Source of the DNA: CAZWCE01 sp964632505
GTDB lineage: Bacteria > Planctomycetota > Planctomycetia > Pirellulales > Thermoguttaceae
Assembly: GCA_964632505.1 (NCBI GenBank)
Contig: CAZWCE010000006.1
Coordinates: 62,001-126,000, forward strand
Direction of reading: 5' to 3'
DNA length: 64,000 nucleotides
The notes beneath the pieces are model-generated. The model was given only the letters and a program-made list of their open reading frames with translations. It was not told the DNA's origin and searched no databases. The number at the start of each line of letters is the position of its first letter. Within the stretch, counting starts at the first letter, position 1. The position numbers and the translations under genes are program-made. This document shows positions 9,642 through 17,155 of this stretch, piece after piece.

Positions 9642-9658
9642 CTGCCGACGGTCGGCAG
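9642..9658. other. short perfect hairpin inside the left end of the element
   Basis: CTGCCGAC and GTCGGCAG flank a single G. There is no T run, so it is not a terminator. It lies between the attachment site and the integrase and could be a protein-binding site. Confidence 0.5.
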
Positions 9659-9677
9659 AGCGGCCTAAACCTGGAAG

Positions 9678-9701
9678 CCAAAACGGTACATACCGTTTTG
9701 G
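9678..9701. promoter_or_regulatory. palindromic operator-like site before the integrase
   Basis: Arms CCAAAACGGTA and TACCGTTTTGG are separated by CA. It is 22 bp upstream of the integrase ATG. A near-identical palindrome lies at 18488-18509 by the right end. Likely a binding site for an element-encoded regulator, recombination factor or the integrase arm-binding domain. Confidence 0.7.
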
Positions 9702-9722
9702 AAAAGGGAAAAGGTGTCGTTC

Positions 9723-10898
9723 ATGCCGAGACTGTCGAATTCTCTACCCAAGTACCGAAAACATCGGGCTTCCGGTCAAGCGGTCGTGACGATCGAAGGC
9801 CGTGACTTCTACTTAGGTCCCCATCGTACCAAAGCCAGCCGGTTGGAATATGATCGAATCATCGCCGAATACTTGGCGGCCGGTCGAAGGCTTCCGGGGC
9901 ATTGTTCGGGAACTTCTATTACCGTGGTGGAATTGACCGTCCGTTACGTCGAGTTCGCCAAGGGGTACTACGTGAAGAACGGGCGGCCGACAAACGGTGA
10001 TTCGAATCTCAAGTACGCCGTCAAATCCCTCTGCCGACTCTACGGCCGGGTTCCGGTCGACCAATTCGGCCCCCTGGCTCTGAAAGCCGTTCGGGAAGAA
10101 ATGCTTAATGAGGATCTTTCCCGAACCACGGTCAATATGCGGATTCAACGGATCGTGCAAATCTTCTCATGGGGGGTGGAGGAGGAGCTTGTTTCGCCGT
10201 CGACCGTGGCGGCATTGCGGGAAGTGCGAGGGCTCCGAAAAGGCAAGACACGAGCCCGGGAGGGGAACCCGGTTCGTCCGGTCGATGACGCGACCATCGA
10301 GGCGACCTTGCCCCACTTGCCCCCGATCGTGGCCGATATGGTACGTCTGCAACGGCTTACCGGAATGCGGCCGAACGAGATCTTGCAGGTTCGCCCCGTC
10401 GATGTCGACCGTCGAGAAACCATCTGGAAGTATGTCCCGAGAGAACACAAGACCGAAGGGCATGGGAAAGAGCGATACATTCTTTTCGGTCCGAAGGCCC
10501 AAGCGATCTTGACGCCCTACCTCGACCGGCCGGAGGAAGAGTTCTGTTTCAGCCCGATGGAATCGGAGCAGTTGCGGCATATCGACCAGAGGCGGAAGCG
10601 AAAAACGAAGGTTCAGCCGAGCCAACGGAACCGGAAAAAGAAGAAACCCGAACGGCCCCCGAAGGTTCAATACACCAATGCCAGCTATCGCCGAGCGATC
10701 ACAAGGGCCTGTGACGCGGCCGGGGTGGAGCGGTGGACCCCGAACCGGCTGAGGCATACGGCGGCGACGGAGATCCGACGACGGTTCGGCATCGAGGCCA
10801 GCAAGGTTATTCTCGGACATTCCAACTTGCAAACCAGTTTGATTTACGCCGAAGACGACCTCAAGCAGGCGGAACGTATCGCCGGAGAGATCGGATAG
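9723..10898 (+). CDS. int: tyrosine recombinase (site-specific integrase)
   Basis: 391 aa. It catalyses integration and excision at the tRNA-Val attachment site. The ATG at 9723 is preferred over the GTG at 9714 because the ribosome binding site AGGGAAAAGG abuts the GTG. The N-terminal part carries an arm-type DNA-binding region (to about residue 60) and a SAM-like core-binding domain. The catalytic domain shows Arg216 (TGMRPNE), Arg344 in NRLRHTAAT (Asn341 replaces the usual first His of this box), His366 (LGHSNLQ) and nucleophile Tyr375 (LIYAEDD). A basic Lys/Arg-rich insert lies at about residues 285-315. It is adjacent to the attachment site, as usual for tRNA-targeting elements. Confidence 0.95.
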   Translation: MPRLSNSLPKYRKHRASGQAVVTIEGRDFYLGPHRTKASRLEYDRIIAEYLAAGRRLPGHCSGTSITVVELTVRYVEFAKGYYVKNGRPTNGDSNLKYAVKSLCRLYGRVPVDQFGPLALKAVREEMLNEDLSRTTVNMRIQRIVQIFSWGVEEELVSPSTVAALREVRGLRKGKTRAREGNPVRPVDDATIEATLPHLPPIVADMVRLQRLTGMRPNEILQVRPVDVDRRETIWKYVPREHKTEGHGKERYILFGPKAQAILTPYLDRPEEEFCFSPMESEQLRHIDQRRKRKTKVQPSQRNRKKKKPERPPKVQYTNASYRRAITRACDAAGVERWTPNRLRHTAATEIRRRFGIEASKVILGHSNLQTSLIYAEDDLKQAERIAGEIG

Positions 10899-11027
10899 AC
10901 GGGGGGGCCATTAGGGACGAAACGAAGTTGTTCCAATATCAGAAAGGGGGTTCGCGACTACCTCTAAGGAATGGTGGTCATAAGCCCCCCTCCTTCCTGG
11001 CCGGACAGTTACCCCTCGAAAGATAAT

Positions 11028-11055
11028 TTGACTTCGGAATAGGCTCCTGTACAAT
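11028..11055 (+). promoter_or_regulatory. sigma-70-like promoter for the gene at 11174
   Basis: TTGACT (11028-11033), a 16-nt spacer, and TACAAT (11050-11055). The predicted leader is about 110 nt and holds a GC-rich stretch. Confidence 0.6.
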
Positions 11056-11173
11056 AATCCACTGTGGGGGATAGGGCGACGGCCTGAAACCCGGCGATCC
11101 TGGCCGGTTTCCCCCCGTCCTTTCATTCACTTCTGTTACAGGATTCTCCCGACCGCAAAGGAGGCGGTATCTC

Positions 11174-12160
11174 ATGACGGCACCGGACGCCCGAGCGATT
11201 ATCGATTTTCGACTTCTTCTTTCGAAGGACTTCCAAGCGATTCTTCAAGAGCAGCATCGGTTGAAAACCTTTTTGGCCGAACAGCCTTCGCCCATCGGAT
11301 CATCCGGCAAAGCGATCCTCATCAACGAGATCCTAGACGAAGCAAAATGCCCACGTTTGATAGGCCTTGCTTCCTGCGATGGTCTTCCGGACAGATTCCT
11401 GGAGGTGATGGAGTCGGCGGAAGCTGCTGCTGAACTTCTCCCCTTGAAAGAGCGGAATCAACAATTCATCCGGGCGGCATGGGAAGCTCATGAAACTTTT
11501 GCCAAGGAGGCGGCCGAGATCGTGGATCAACTGCTTGCAGGTGACCGGTCGGCCGAACCCTCTTCTGAAGTAATGCTATTCCACGGTCAGGCAGTGGCAA
11601 CCGATCTGGGCCGACTGGCGAGAAGGCTTGAGAAAGAAGCTAAGCGGGCCGAAAAAGAATCGGCAACCGTCCCGGCCGGAAGTTGTGGGGATGGGGAGAC
11701 GAAGCAAGAGGAGACAAAAACCCGCAAGCATAGAGGAAGAGTTCCCGAGGATGGAAGAACCCCACAAGAGCGTAACGAAGAAGCCCGTCAGTACATCTTC
11801 AAGCATCAGCCCAAGAATCAGAACAAAATCACAGCTAAAGAGATAGCCGAACATATAGGGTGTAATGAAAAAACGGCCAACAGGCTTCCTGCATTTAAGA
11901 CACTTACCAGTGAATGGAAGCGGTATTATGGCAATGCTCGAACTCGAACGGACAGCATCGACATTTTTGATAATTGTCTCCGGCGAACGCTTAAGCAGGT
12001 GAACGAGAAAGAGGCCGACGATTTCGTAAGGGCCTACGGCGAAACAAGAGAAGTTCAACCAGATAAGCAAGCGAGTATCAACGAACTCATACGTTCGCAA
12101 AACGAAGATATGGCAAATGATGAAGCAATGGGGAAAAGTGGCGTAGTTGTCGAAGTCTAA
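11174..12160 (+). CDS. element protein with C-terminal helix-turn-helix, function unknown
   Basis: 328 aa, ATG preceded by AAAGGAGG. The N-terminal half is predicted to be helical and acidic with no recognised domain. A Lys/Glu-rich linker at about residues 155-200 (EKEAKRAEKES, then KTRKHRGRVPEDG) leads to a segment resembling a helix-turn-helix, KITAKEIAEHIGCNEKTANR, near residues 223-242. The protein is therefore probably DNA-binding, perhaps a replication initiator accessory or regulator. It has its own promoter-like sequence upstream and an intrinsic terminator 55 bp downstream, so it forms a separate transcription unit in the element. Confidence 0.7.
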   Translation: MTAPDARAIIDFRLLLSKDFQAILQEQHRLKTFLAEQPSPIGSSGKAILINEILDEAKCPRLIGLASCDGLPDRFLEVMESAEAAAELLPLKERNQQFIRAAWEAHETFAKEAAEIVDQLLAGDRSAEPSSEVMLFHGQAVATDLGRLARRLEKEAKRAEKESATVPAGSCGDGETKQEETKTRKHRGRVPEDGRTPQERNEEARQYIFKHQPKNQNKITAKEIAEHIGCNEKTANRLPAFKTLTSEWKRYYGNARTRTDSIDIFDNCLRRTLKQVNEKEADDFVRAYGETREVQPDKQASINELIRSQNEDMANDEAMGKSGVVVEV

Positions 12161-12214
12161 AACTTGGATAAAAGCCTTTTAGTGATACAAGTTGAAAAAA
12201 TCTGAATTTTTTTT

Positions 12215-12240
12215 AAGCCTGCTTTTTGCGGGCTTTTTTT
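12215..12240 (+). terminator. intrinsic terminator
   Basis: AAGCCTGC pairs with GCGGGCTT around a TTTTT loop and is followed by further Ts. It ends the unit beginning at 11174. Confidence 0.88.
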
Positions 12241-12327
12241 ATGCGCCATTTGGATAAAAGGGGGTGAATCCTTTCATCTTTTGCACCTTCAGTAGAGACA
12301 CAACTTTTTTTATGGAGGTGTAGAAAA

Positions 12328-12546
12328 ATGTCCAATGTCACTTTCTTTTTGACCCCTGGAAGGCTGAGCTTTGTGCTTCGCTTTCCTCTTTCGGTCGTAG
12401 AGCAAGCGATTGCTGAGGGGGGCATCCAGCCGGTAGCCCGAGCGGACAGTATCCCCCTCTTTCACCCAGACCAGAAAGCGGCGATACGCTACCACTGCAA
12501 CCGTATCATGGCCCACCGGGAAGGAGCCGCCAGCGATGCCCAATGA
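12328..12546 (+). CDS. small putative DNA-binding protein (excisionase-like)
   Basis: 72 aa with a strong ribosome binding site (GGAGGTG, 7 nt before ATG). The sequence LRFPLSVVEQAIAEGGIQPV followed by ADSIPLFHPDQKAAI has the layout of a winged-helix MerR/Xis-type domain: a helix, an Ala/Gly turn with a recognition helix, a strand, and a D/F-containing end. Such small proteins in integrative elements often direct excision or regulate the integrase. The assignment rests on pattern and context only. The stop overlaps an ATG of the next frame, and the DUF1580 gene starts 22 bp later, so the two are co-transcribed. Confidence 0.6.
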   Translation: MSNVTFFLTPGRLSFVLRFPLSVVEQAIAEGGIQPVARADSIPLFHPDQKAAIRYHCNRIMAHREGAASDAQ

Positions 12547-12568
12547 ATCGAGGAAAGGAACCGAAACG

Positions 12569-12868
12569 ATGATCGACATTCAGCGAGAAAAACTTGTTCC
12601 CTTGTGTGATGTCCCGGCCCTGTTGCCGAAGCGGAACGGGAAGAAGATCAACATTTCAACCGTCTTCCGGTGGGGACAACGGGGCTTGCAAGGGCGACGA
12701 TTGGAAACCGTCCAGGTGGGCGGGCGGAAGTGTACCAGCCTCGAAGCGATTCAGCGATTCTTCGATCGGCTGGGGCAGCGGGAGGAAGGCCGGTGTTCTC
12801 CGACTTCCAAGCGAAGGCAACGCAGCATCGAACGAGCGGAAAAGGAACTCGAAGAGATGCTTTCCTGA
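12569..12868 (+). CDS. DUF1580 family protein
   Basis: 99 aa from the ATG at 12569, which has AGGAAAGG at normal spacing; the ATG at 12536 overlaps the previous gene and lacks one. Residues 1-66 (IDIQREKLVPLCDVPALLP, then NISTVFRWGQRGLQG and TSLEAIQRFFDRL) match DUF1580, a family I know mainly from planctomycetes. The pattern (a cue such as NISTVFRW, then a wing and a second helix) resembles a winged-helix DNA-binding domain that picks a template like excisionases do. The tail is a basic/acidic helix (RRQRSIERAEKELEEML). Probably a regulator or accessory recombination factor of the element. Confidence 0.8.
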   Translation: MIDIQREKLVPLCDVPALLPKRNGKKINISTVFRWGQRGLQGRRLETVQVGGRKCTSLEAIQRFFDRLGQREEGRCSPTSKRRQRSIERAEKELEEMLS

Positions 12869-12965
12869 AGACCCATCGGGCAGGAACGGCGATACCGGCT
12901 TTCCCTTCCCGGCCGGTGGTGAAACAGGGAGGCAAACACGAACTTCAATAAGAAAGAAGGATAAT

Positions 12966-13538
12966 ATGATTGAAAATTACGATAGCAAAAAATGGATCAT
13001 TCCCTACAGTGACGACGGCCAAGGCAATAAGTGTACAGTTTCCGCAGCGGCCCAAGTTTCGGCGCGACGTTGCTTTACTGAAGATAACATCAATTGTGTT
13101 CGCAAACTTGCATCTCAGCAAATTTGCTTGAATTGCAAAAACTATTTCCCGCACGAAGTAGACGATGTGGACGAAGCAAAAAGAGGCGGGCTTCTTGGCA
13201 CTTGTAGGGCTCATGCTCCAACAAGTGAATCGCACGAAGGCTATCCCGTTCTTCAGCCATTCGACGTATGCGGACAGTTCAAGCATATCTTTGAATGCTC
13301 TTTTGCGGAAGTGCCAACGAATCGAAGGATACAAAGGCTGGCGGAAATCCTAAGACAATCCGGTTATGTCCCGTTCTTCCCTCCCGACGACAACCCGGAT
13401 GCGTGTCTTCCAATTTGGGCGGATGACAACTCCTGGACCCCTACCTCGGTCGTGATTGGTTCATGGACATACGATGAGGTTAGCGCCGGGAAAGGCTTTG
13501 AGCGGCTAATCCTGTGGGCCGGTTCGGATGGCATATAG
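12966..13538 (+). CDS. four-Cys putative zinc-binding protein, unknown function
   Basis: 190 aa. The ATG at 12966 follows AGAAGGATAAT. The central part has a probable metal site: CLNCKNYFP, then GTCRAHAPTS, then DVCGQFK, spaced like the CxxC - GxCR - CGxF motif found in short proteins of phages and plasmids. The C-terminal half (PTNRRIQRLAEILRQSGYVP, then ACLPIWADDNSWTP) is not recognised. It lies 97 bp after the DUF1580 gene in the same direction. I cannot name a function; the zinc-ribbon style suggests nucleic-acid or protein binding. Confidence 0.7.
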   Translation: MIENYDSKKWIIPYSDDGQGNKCTVSAAAQVSARRCFTEDNINCVRKLASQQICLNCKNYFPHEVDDVDEAKRGGLLGTCRAHAPTSESHEGYPVLQPFDVCGQFKHIFECSFAEVPTNRRIQRLAEILRQSGYVPFFPPDDNPDACLPIWADDNSWTPTSVVIGSWTYDEVSAGKGFERLILWAGSDGI

Positions 13539-13579
13539 TCGGAAACGAACGGGGGGATGAATGAATCCCCAAACAAAAA

Positions 13580-13620
13580 GCCACCCTCTCGGAATGGCGG
13601 TTCCAAGGGGGTGGCCTTCA
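13580..13620. terminator. hairpin between element genes, possible terminator
   Basis: GCCACCC pairs with GGGTGGC around an inner GGAA/TTCC stem. On the minus strand it is followed by TTTTTG, on the plus strand by CTTCAG, so its direction is unclear. Confidence 0.45.
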
Positions 13621-13667
13621 GTGTGGTTCACGCAGAAATGACAAGGATGTGATAGGGACATTATACA

Positions 13668-16142
13668 ATGGTTCGAAGAAACGGACAAGCAAACCATGAC
13701 AAGGGAGAGGTCAAAGCCCTTTCCACTGGCCGGGAAGTAGAGATTCTGGAGCGAGTCGCGGGCATCCCTCCCGAGCGTCTCGACGGCAAACATCACTCTT
13801 GCCCAAAGTGTGGAGGGAAAGACCGGTTCCGGTGCCTTGTCGAAAAAGATGCCGGGGTCGTCTACTGCAACCAATGCTTCAGAGGGAATAACGGAGACGT
13901 TTTCGCGGCGGTGCAGCATTTCCAGGGGGTTCCTTTTCCGGAGGCCGTGGCGATGGTTGGCGAGTACCTGGGGGCGAAGCCTCGACGGTCCCGACCAGGG
14001 AAAGGGGGTGGAGGCAGGCAGACCAGCAAGCCCGAGAAGGCGACGCCGAGCCCGACCAGGAAGGAAGGGGGGGCTACTCCCTCCAAGCCTTCGAAAGCTT
14101 CCCCAGAGCCTCCCCAGGGCAACACTTCAAAGCCGGAGAAGGGGACTTCAGACGGCCCGAAGTTGAAGAAGGGGGAGCGGCTGGCGGCCACCTATGAATA
14201 CCAGGGAGAAAAGAGGGGGGTTCTCTATCAAGTCCTTCGGATCGAGGGAGGAAGGGACGGCAAGCGGTTCCTTCAGCGGAAGCCGGGCGGTAGTCCGGAC
14301 GAGTGGGTCTACAAGGTCAAGGATGTCACGCCGGTTCCGTACAAGCTCCCGGAACTTCTCAAAACGCCCCTGCAAACCATCATCTATATGCCGGAAGGAG
14401 AGAAGGACGTTGACCGCTTGAGATCGGCGGGATTAGCGGCGACCTGCAACGCGGGCGGAGCACAGAAAGGAAAATGGGAGGACTGGAAGGATTATTTCAA
14501 AGGTCGCCATCTTGCCCTTTTGCCGGACAACGACGGGGCCGGAGAGGAGCATGTCAAGAAGATATGTAATGAACTTGAAGAGGTGGCGGCATCGATCCGA
14601 ATCGTCGACCTACCCGAACTTCCGGATAAAGGGGATGTATCCGATTGGCTCGATGCAGGCGGAACCCTGGAAGAACTTCAAGCCATCACGCAGAAAGCCG
14701 AACCGTTCACCAGTGAAAAGCCTTTCACCCCCTTTCCCGTGGAATCGCTTCCTCTGGGAGTTCGGGAGTTTGTGGAGGAGGGAGCCAGGGCGATCGACTG
14801 CGACCCCTCATTCCTGGCGGTGCCCGCTTTGGCGGTGCTGGGAGCGGCGATCGGGAATTCTCGGACGATCGAACTCAAATCAAGCTGGCAGGAACCGGCC
14901 GTCATTTGGGCGGCTATCGTGGCACGGAGCGGGACGCGGAAGAGCCCGGCCCTGGATCTTGCGACCGAACCCCTCGAAGAGATGCAAGCAAAATGGGTCT
15001 ATGAACATGACTTGAAATACGGGCTCTATGAAGACGACTTGGCGAAGTATCAGCAAGACCTCAAAAAATGGGAGCGGGGAAAGCTGTCGGAAAAGCCGAA
15101 AGAGCCGACCGAACCCACCCAGAACCGTTGCATTCTGAAGGACGTGACCACCGAAAGTATGATAGAGAAACTGGCCGAGAATCCCCGGGGCCTGTTGGTC
15201 AGTGTGGACGAGCTTTCCGGGTGGTTCGGTTCCTTCGATGCCTATTCCAGCAAAAACGGGAAAGATGCCCCTATATGGCTTCAGGTGTTTGGGGCTCGAC
15301 GCTTGACGAGCGATCGGAAGACCGGCAAAAAGATGATTACCGTTCCCTTGGCTTTTTGTGGTGTGGTGGGAGGAATCCAACCGGCCATCCTGCGAAAAGC
15401 GGCCAACGGCAGCGGAGATAACGAGAACTTGGAAAACGGCCTGTTGAGCCGGTTGCTTTTCTGTTCGCCACCGATTCGCCCGAAGCGATGGTCTGAAGAT
15501 GTGATTCACGAGGAAACCCAAGAGCGTTATCACGCCATCGTCGAGGATCTGCTTCAAATCCCTCTGGAAGAAAACATCCGGGGAGAGCCGAAGCCGGTCA
15601 GTATCCCCCTGGATCCCCATGCCCGTTCTTCATGGATCACCTTCTATGATCAGCATGCTTTCAAGCAAGCAGAGGCGGGAGACACTTACGCGGCATCTCT
15701 TTCGAAGCTCGAAGCGTATGCGGCCCGGCTGGCGTTGGTTTGCCACCTTGCCCGAGCCGTCCAGGGAGAAGCCAGCGAAGCGGCCATCGACCGGGAGAGC
15801 ATTCTTTCAGGAATCGAACTTGCAAAGTGGTTTGCGAAGGAGTCGGCCCGGGTGTTGCTTAAAATGTCCGTCATAGAAGAAAAAGAAACCAAGCACGTCG
15901 ACCTTTTGGAGGTGCTGCAAGGGCTGGAAGAAATCACCCCCAGGAACCTCATGCAGAAACGGCGACGGACTTTTCATAAGAGTTGTGACGCCGAAGAATA
16001 CTTGAGCAATCTTTGCATGCAGGAGGTTCTCGTTCGAGAGGTCGTCAAGCCTCGGACCGGACGGCCGAAAACCATCTACCGTTGGAAGAGGCCGGGGGAA
16101 GACGAAGAAGAGGGGAGTTCTGTAGAGGGGTGTTTGCATTAA
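13668..16142 (+). CDS. primase-like zinc-finger/Toprim protein fused to a DUF3987 helicase-like domain
   Basis: 824 aa, probably the replication protein of the element. A primase-type zinc finger lies at the N-terminus: Cys45, Cys48 (CPKCGGKDRFR), Cys67 and Cys70 (YCNQC), then GDVFAAVQHFQG. A Pro/Lys/Ser linker follows (about 105-165). A Toprim domain shows its Glu (PEGEKDVDRL, about 243) and Asp pair (LLPDNDGAG, about 284). The C-terminal half matches DUF3987, with a Walker-A-like ARSGTRKSP near 418 and a Walker-B-like VSVDELSGWF near 513. This zinc finger - Toprim - ATPase order is that of primase-helicases. The ribosome binding site (AGGGA) is weak. The AT-rich repeat region directly downstream is a candidate origin. 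Confidence 0.87.
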   Translation: MVRRNGQANHDKGEVKALSTGREVEILERVAGIPPERLDGKHHSCPKCGGKDRFRCLVEKDAGVVYCNQCFRGNNGDVFAAVQHFQGVPFPEAVAMVGEYLGAKPRRSRPGKGGGGRQTSKPEKATPSPTRKEGGATPSKPSKASPEPPQGNTSKPEKGTSDGPKLKKGERLAATYEYQGEKRGVLYQVLRIEGGRDGKRFLQRKPGGSPDEWVYKVKDVTPVPYKLPELLKTPLQTIIYMPEGEKDVDRLRSAGLAATCNAGGAQKGKWEDWKDYFKGRHLALLPDNDGAGEEHVKKICNELEEVAASIRIVDLPELPDKGDVSDWLDAGGTLEELQAITQKAEPFTSEKPFTPFPVESLPLGVREFVEEGARAIDCDPSFLAVPALAVLGAAIGNSRTIELKSSWQEPAVIWAAIVARSGTRKSPALDLATEPLEEMQAKWVYEHDLKYGLYEDDLAKYQQDLKKWERGKLSEKPKEPTEPTQNRCILKDVTTESMIEKLAENPRGLLVSVDELSGWFGSFDAYSSKNGKDAPIWLQVFGARRLTSDRKTGKKMITVPLAFCGVVGGIQPAILRKAANGSGDNENLENGLLSRLLFCSPPIRPKRWSEDVIHEETQERYHAIVEDLLQIPLEENIRGEPKPVSIPLDPHARSSWITFYDQHAFKQAEAGDTYAASLSKLEAYAARLALVCHLARAVQGEASEAAIDRESILSGIELAKWFAKESARVLLKMSVIEEKETKHVDLLEVLQGLEEITPRNLMQKRRRTFHKSCDAEEYLSNLCMQEVLVREVVKPRTGRPKTIYRWKRPGEDEEEGSSVEGCLH

Positions 16143-16225
16143 CCGGAAGAGGGGGTGGCGACGGCGGGTTCCCCCTGAAAAGAAGCCCGGCCAGGAGATG
16201 AAAAAGGGGCCGTCCAGGTGAAAGG

Positions 16226-16258
16226 GCGCGCACACAACCCACCCCCAAAAACACAGAA
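16226..16258 (+). repeat. 33-bp direct repeat, copy 1
   Basis: Begins GCGCGCACACAACCC and ends AACACAGAA; identical to 16322-16354. It overlaps the start of the 49-bp repeat. Confidence 0.9.
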
Positions 16259-16299
16259 GTCTCTCAAACAAGGGGAATATTGACTTCTGTGTTTTCGGA
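16251..16299 (+). repeat. 49-bp direct repeat with internal 12-bp inverted arms, copy 1
   Basis: Identical to 16582-16630. Within it, AAACACAGAAGT-type and ACTTCTGTGTTT arms can form a hairpin with a 22-nt loop. The copy ends exactly at the assembly gap. Confidence 0.9.
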
Positions 16300-16309
16300 N
16301 NNNNNNNNN
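16300..16309. other. assembly gap (10 Ns)
   Basis: Ten undetermined bases lie between repeat copies. The true length and sequence here are unknown, and the repeats suggest the gap came from a repeat collapse. Confidence 0.97.
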
Positions 16310-16321
16310 CAATCAAAATCA

Positions 16322-16354
16322 GCGCGCACACAACCCACCCCCAAAAACACAGAA
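16322..16354 (+). repeat. 33-bp direct repeat, copy 2
   Basis: Identical to 16226-16258. Confidence 0.9.
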
Positions 16355-16364
16355 CCCCCAAAAA

Positions 16365-16606
16365 CCCCTTGTTTGAGAGACTTCTGTGTTTTGTGTTTTG
16401 TGTTTCTATATAAATAATTGAAAAAAGGGATGGTAGTATAGTGTCTCTATACTATATTTATATATATGATATAAAAATATAGTAAGTAATATATACTGTA
16501 AATAATACTATATAGGCACACAACTACTAAGGGAATTTATTTTTATATCTATACCCCATGACACAGAACACAAAACACAAAACACAGAAGTCTCTCAAAC
16601 AAGGGG
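16365..16606. other. AT-rich segment bounded by a perfect 40-bp inverted repeat: candidate replication origin
   Basis: The 40-bp arms lie at 16365-16404 and 16567-16606 (right arm reads ...ACAGAAGTCTCTCAAAC...). They enclose about 160 bp that is almost all A and T, unlike the GC-rich surroundings. Inside is a smaller palindrome, TAGTATAG (16434-16441) and CTATACTA (16447-16454). Easily melted DNA flanked by repeats, immediately after a primase/helicase-like gene, is the usual build of a replication origin. A regulatory or recombination role is the alternative. The nearby assembly gap makes the exact repeat count uncertain. Confidence 0.6.
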
Positions 16607-16630
16607 AATATTGACTTCTGTGTTTTCGGA
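16582..16630 (+). repeat. 49-bp direct repeat, copy 2
   Basis: Identical to 16251-16299. Its left part is also the right arm of the 40-bp inverted repeat. Confidence 0.9.
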
Positions 16631-16728
16631 AGGGAGTTGTGTGTCACGAAAGAAGGAGAATGAGCCGTTGCGGCACAATAACGAATACCTCTCAAGAAGG
16701 GTGTAAAAAATACTCCCGAAACTTGCGT

Positions 16729-16758
16729 GGGTAGTGGGCAACCCCCCTTCTTCCTGGC
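16729..16758 (+). repeat. 30-bp hairpin-forming direct repeat, copy 1
   Basis: GGGTAGTGGGCA, then ACCCCCCTTCTTCCTGGC. The GGGT/ACCC arms can pair. The same 30 bp recur at 16857-16886. Confidence 0.88.
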
Positions 16759-16856
16759 TGGGGATAAGTTTTCAGCCCTGGCGGGTTGCCTTGCTCAGCC
16801 TGCTTCATACGGGAGGGGGGCCCGGGCTCTCGATTTCGGAGAGAACAGCGGCAAGG

Positions 16857-16886
16857 GGGTAGTGGGCAACCCCCCTTCTTCCTGGC
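16857..16886 (+). repeat. 30-bp hairpin-forming direct repeat, copy 2
   Basis: Identical to 16729-16758, with a longer stem here (GGGGGT with ACCCCC). It ends in the element-wide motif TCCTGGCCGG. Confidence 0.88.
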
Positions 16887-16944
16887 CGGGATAGAGCCCC
16901 CTTTTCCCTGGCCGGAAATCTTCCGGTGGCTTCCTCTCGGACGG

Positions 16945-16974
16945 TTGACAGGCGGACGCCCCACCGGCTATATT
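16945..16974 (+). promoter_or_regulatory. strong sigma-70-like promoter for the structured RNA and genes at 17156/17578
   Basis: TTGACA (16945-16950), an 18-nt spacer, and TATATT (16969-16974). Transcription would begin near 16981, about 45 nt before the predicted RNA fold. Confidence 0.75.
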
Positions 16975-17025
16975 CGGAGGCATCCTAAAACTTTCGCTAC
17001 AATCAGAACGCATTTCAATGATGCA

Positions 17026-17130
17026 GAAGCCCGGGCGCTTGTGCGCATGTCGAGCAATGACCCTGGAAGCAGGGTAGCGATTCATGCGCAGCAGTTGTAG
17101 CGACTGCTTAGGAGCGAGTGTCCGGGCTTC
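17026..17130 (+). ncRNA. candidate structured RNA with a three-way junction
   Basis: A closing stem of about 17 bp pairs GAAGCCCGG (17026-17034) perfectly with CCGGGCTTC (17122-17130). It then continues GCGCTTGT with GCGAGTGT through several G-U pairs, which favour an RNA rather than a DNA structure. Inside are two hairpins: GCGCATG/CATGCGC (17043-17049/17083-17089), with an inner CCCT/AGGG stem, and GCAGT/ACTGC (17091-17095/17103-17107) with a 7-nt loop. A strong promoter lies upstream and the ribosome binding site of the 17156 gene follows. It could be a leader regulator or a free RNA ended by the stem and the following T-rich run. It matches no RNA family I recognise. Confidence 0.6.
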
Positions 17131-17155
17131 TTCATTTCTTGAGAGGGAACATCCC

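Noticed and set aside
16226..16630. CRISPR-like array
   Set aside because: Only two copies of each repeat, no regular spacers and no cas genes; the repeats overlap and invert.
16692..16964. 90-aa minus-strand open frame over the 30-bp repeats
   Set aside because: The frame is produced by the hairpin repeats; the protein is Gly/Pro/Arg-rich without any domain.
17026..17130. Retron-type msr/msd RNA or IS200-type end
   Set aside because: The fold has inverted ends, but no reverse transcriptase or transposase gene is in the element.
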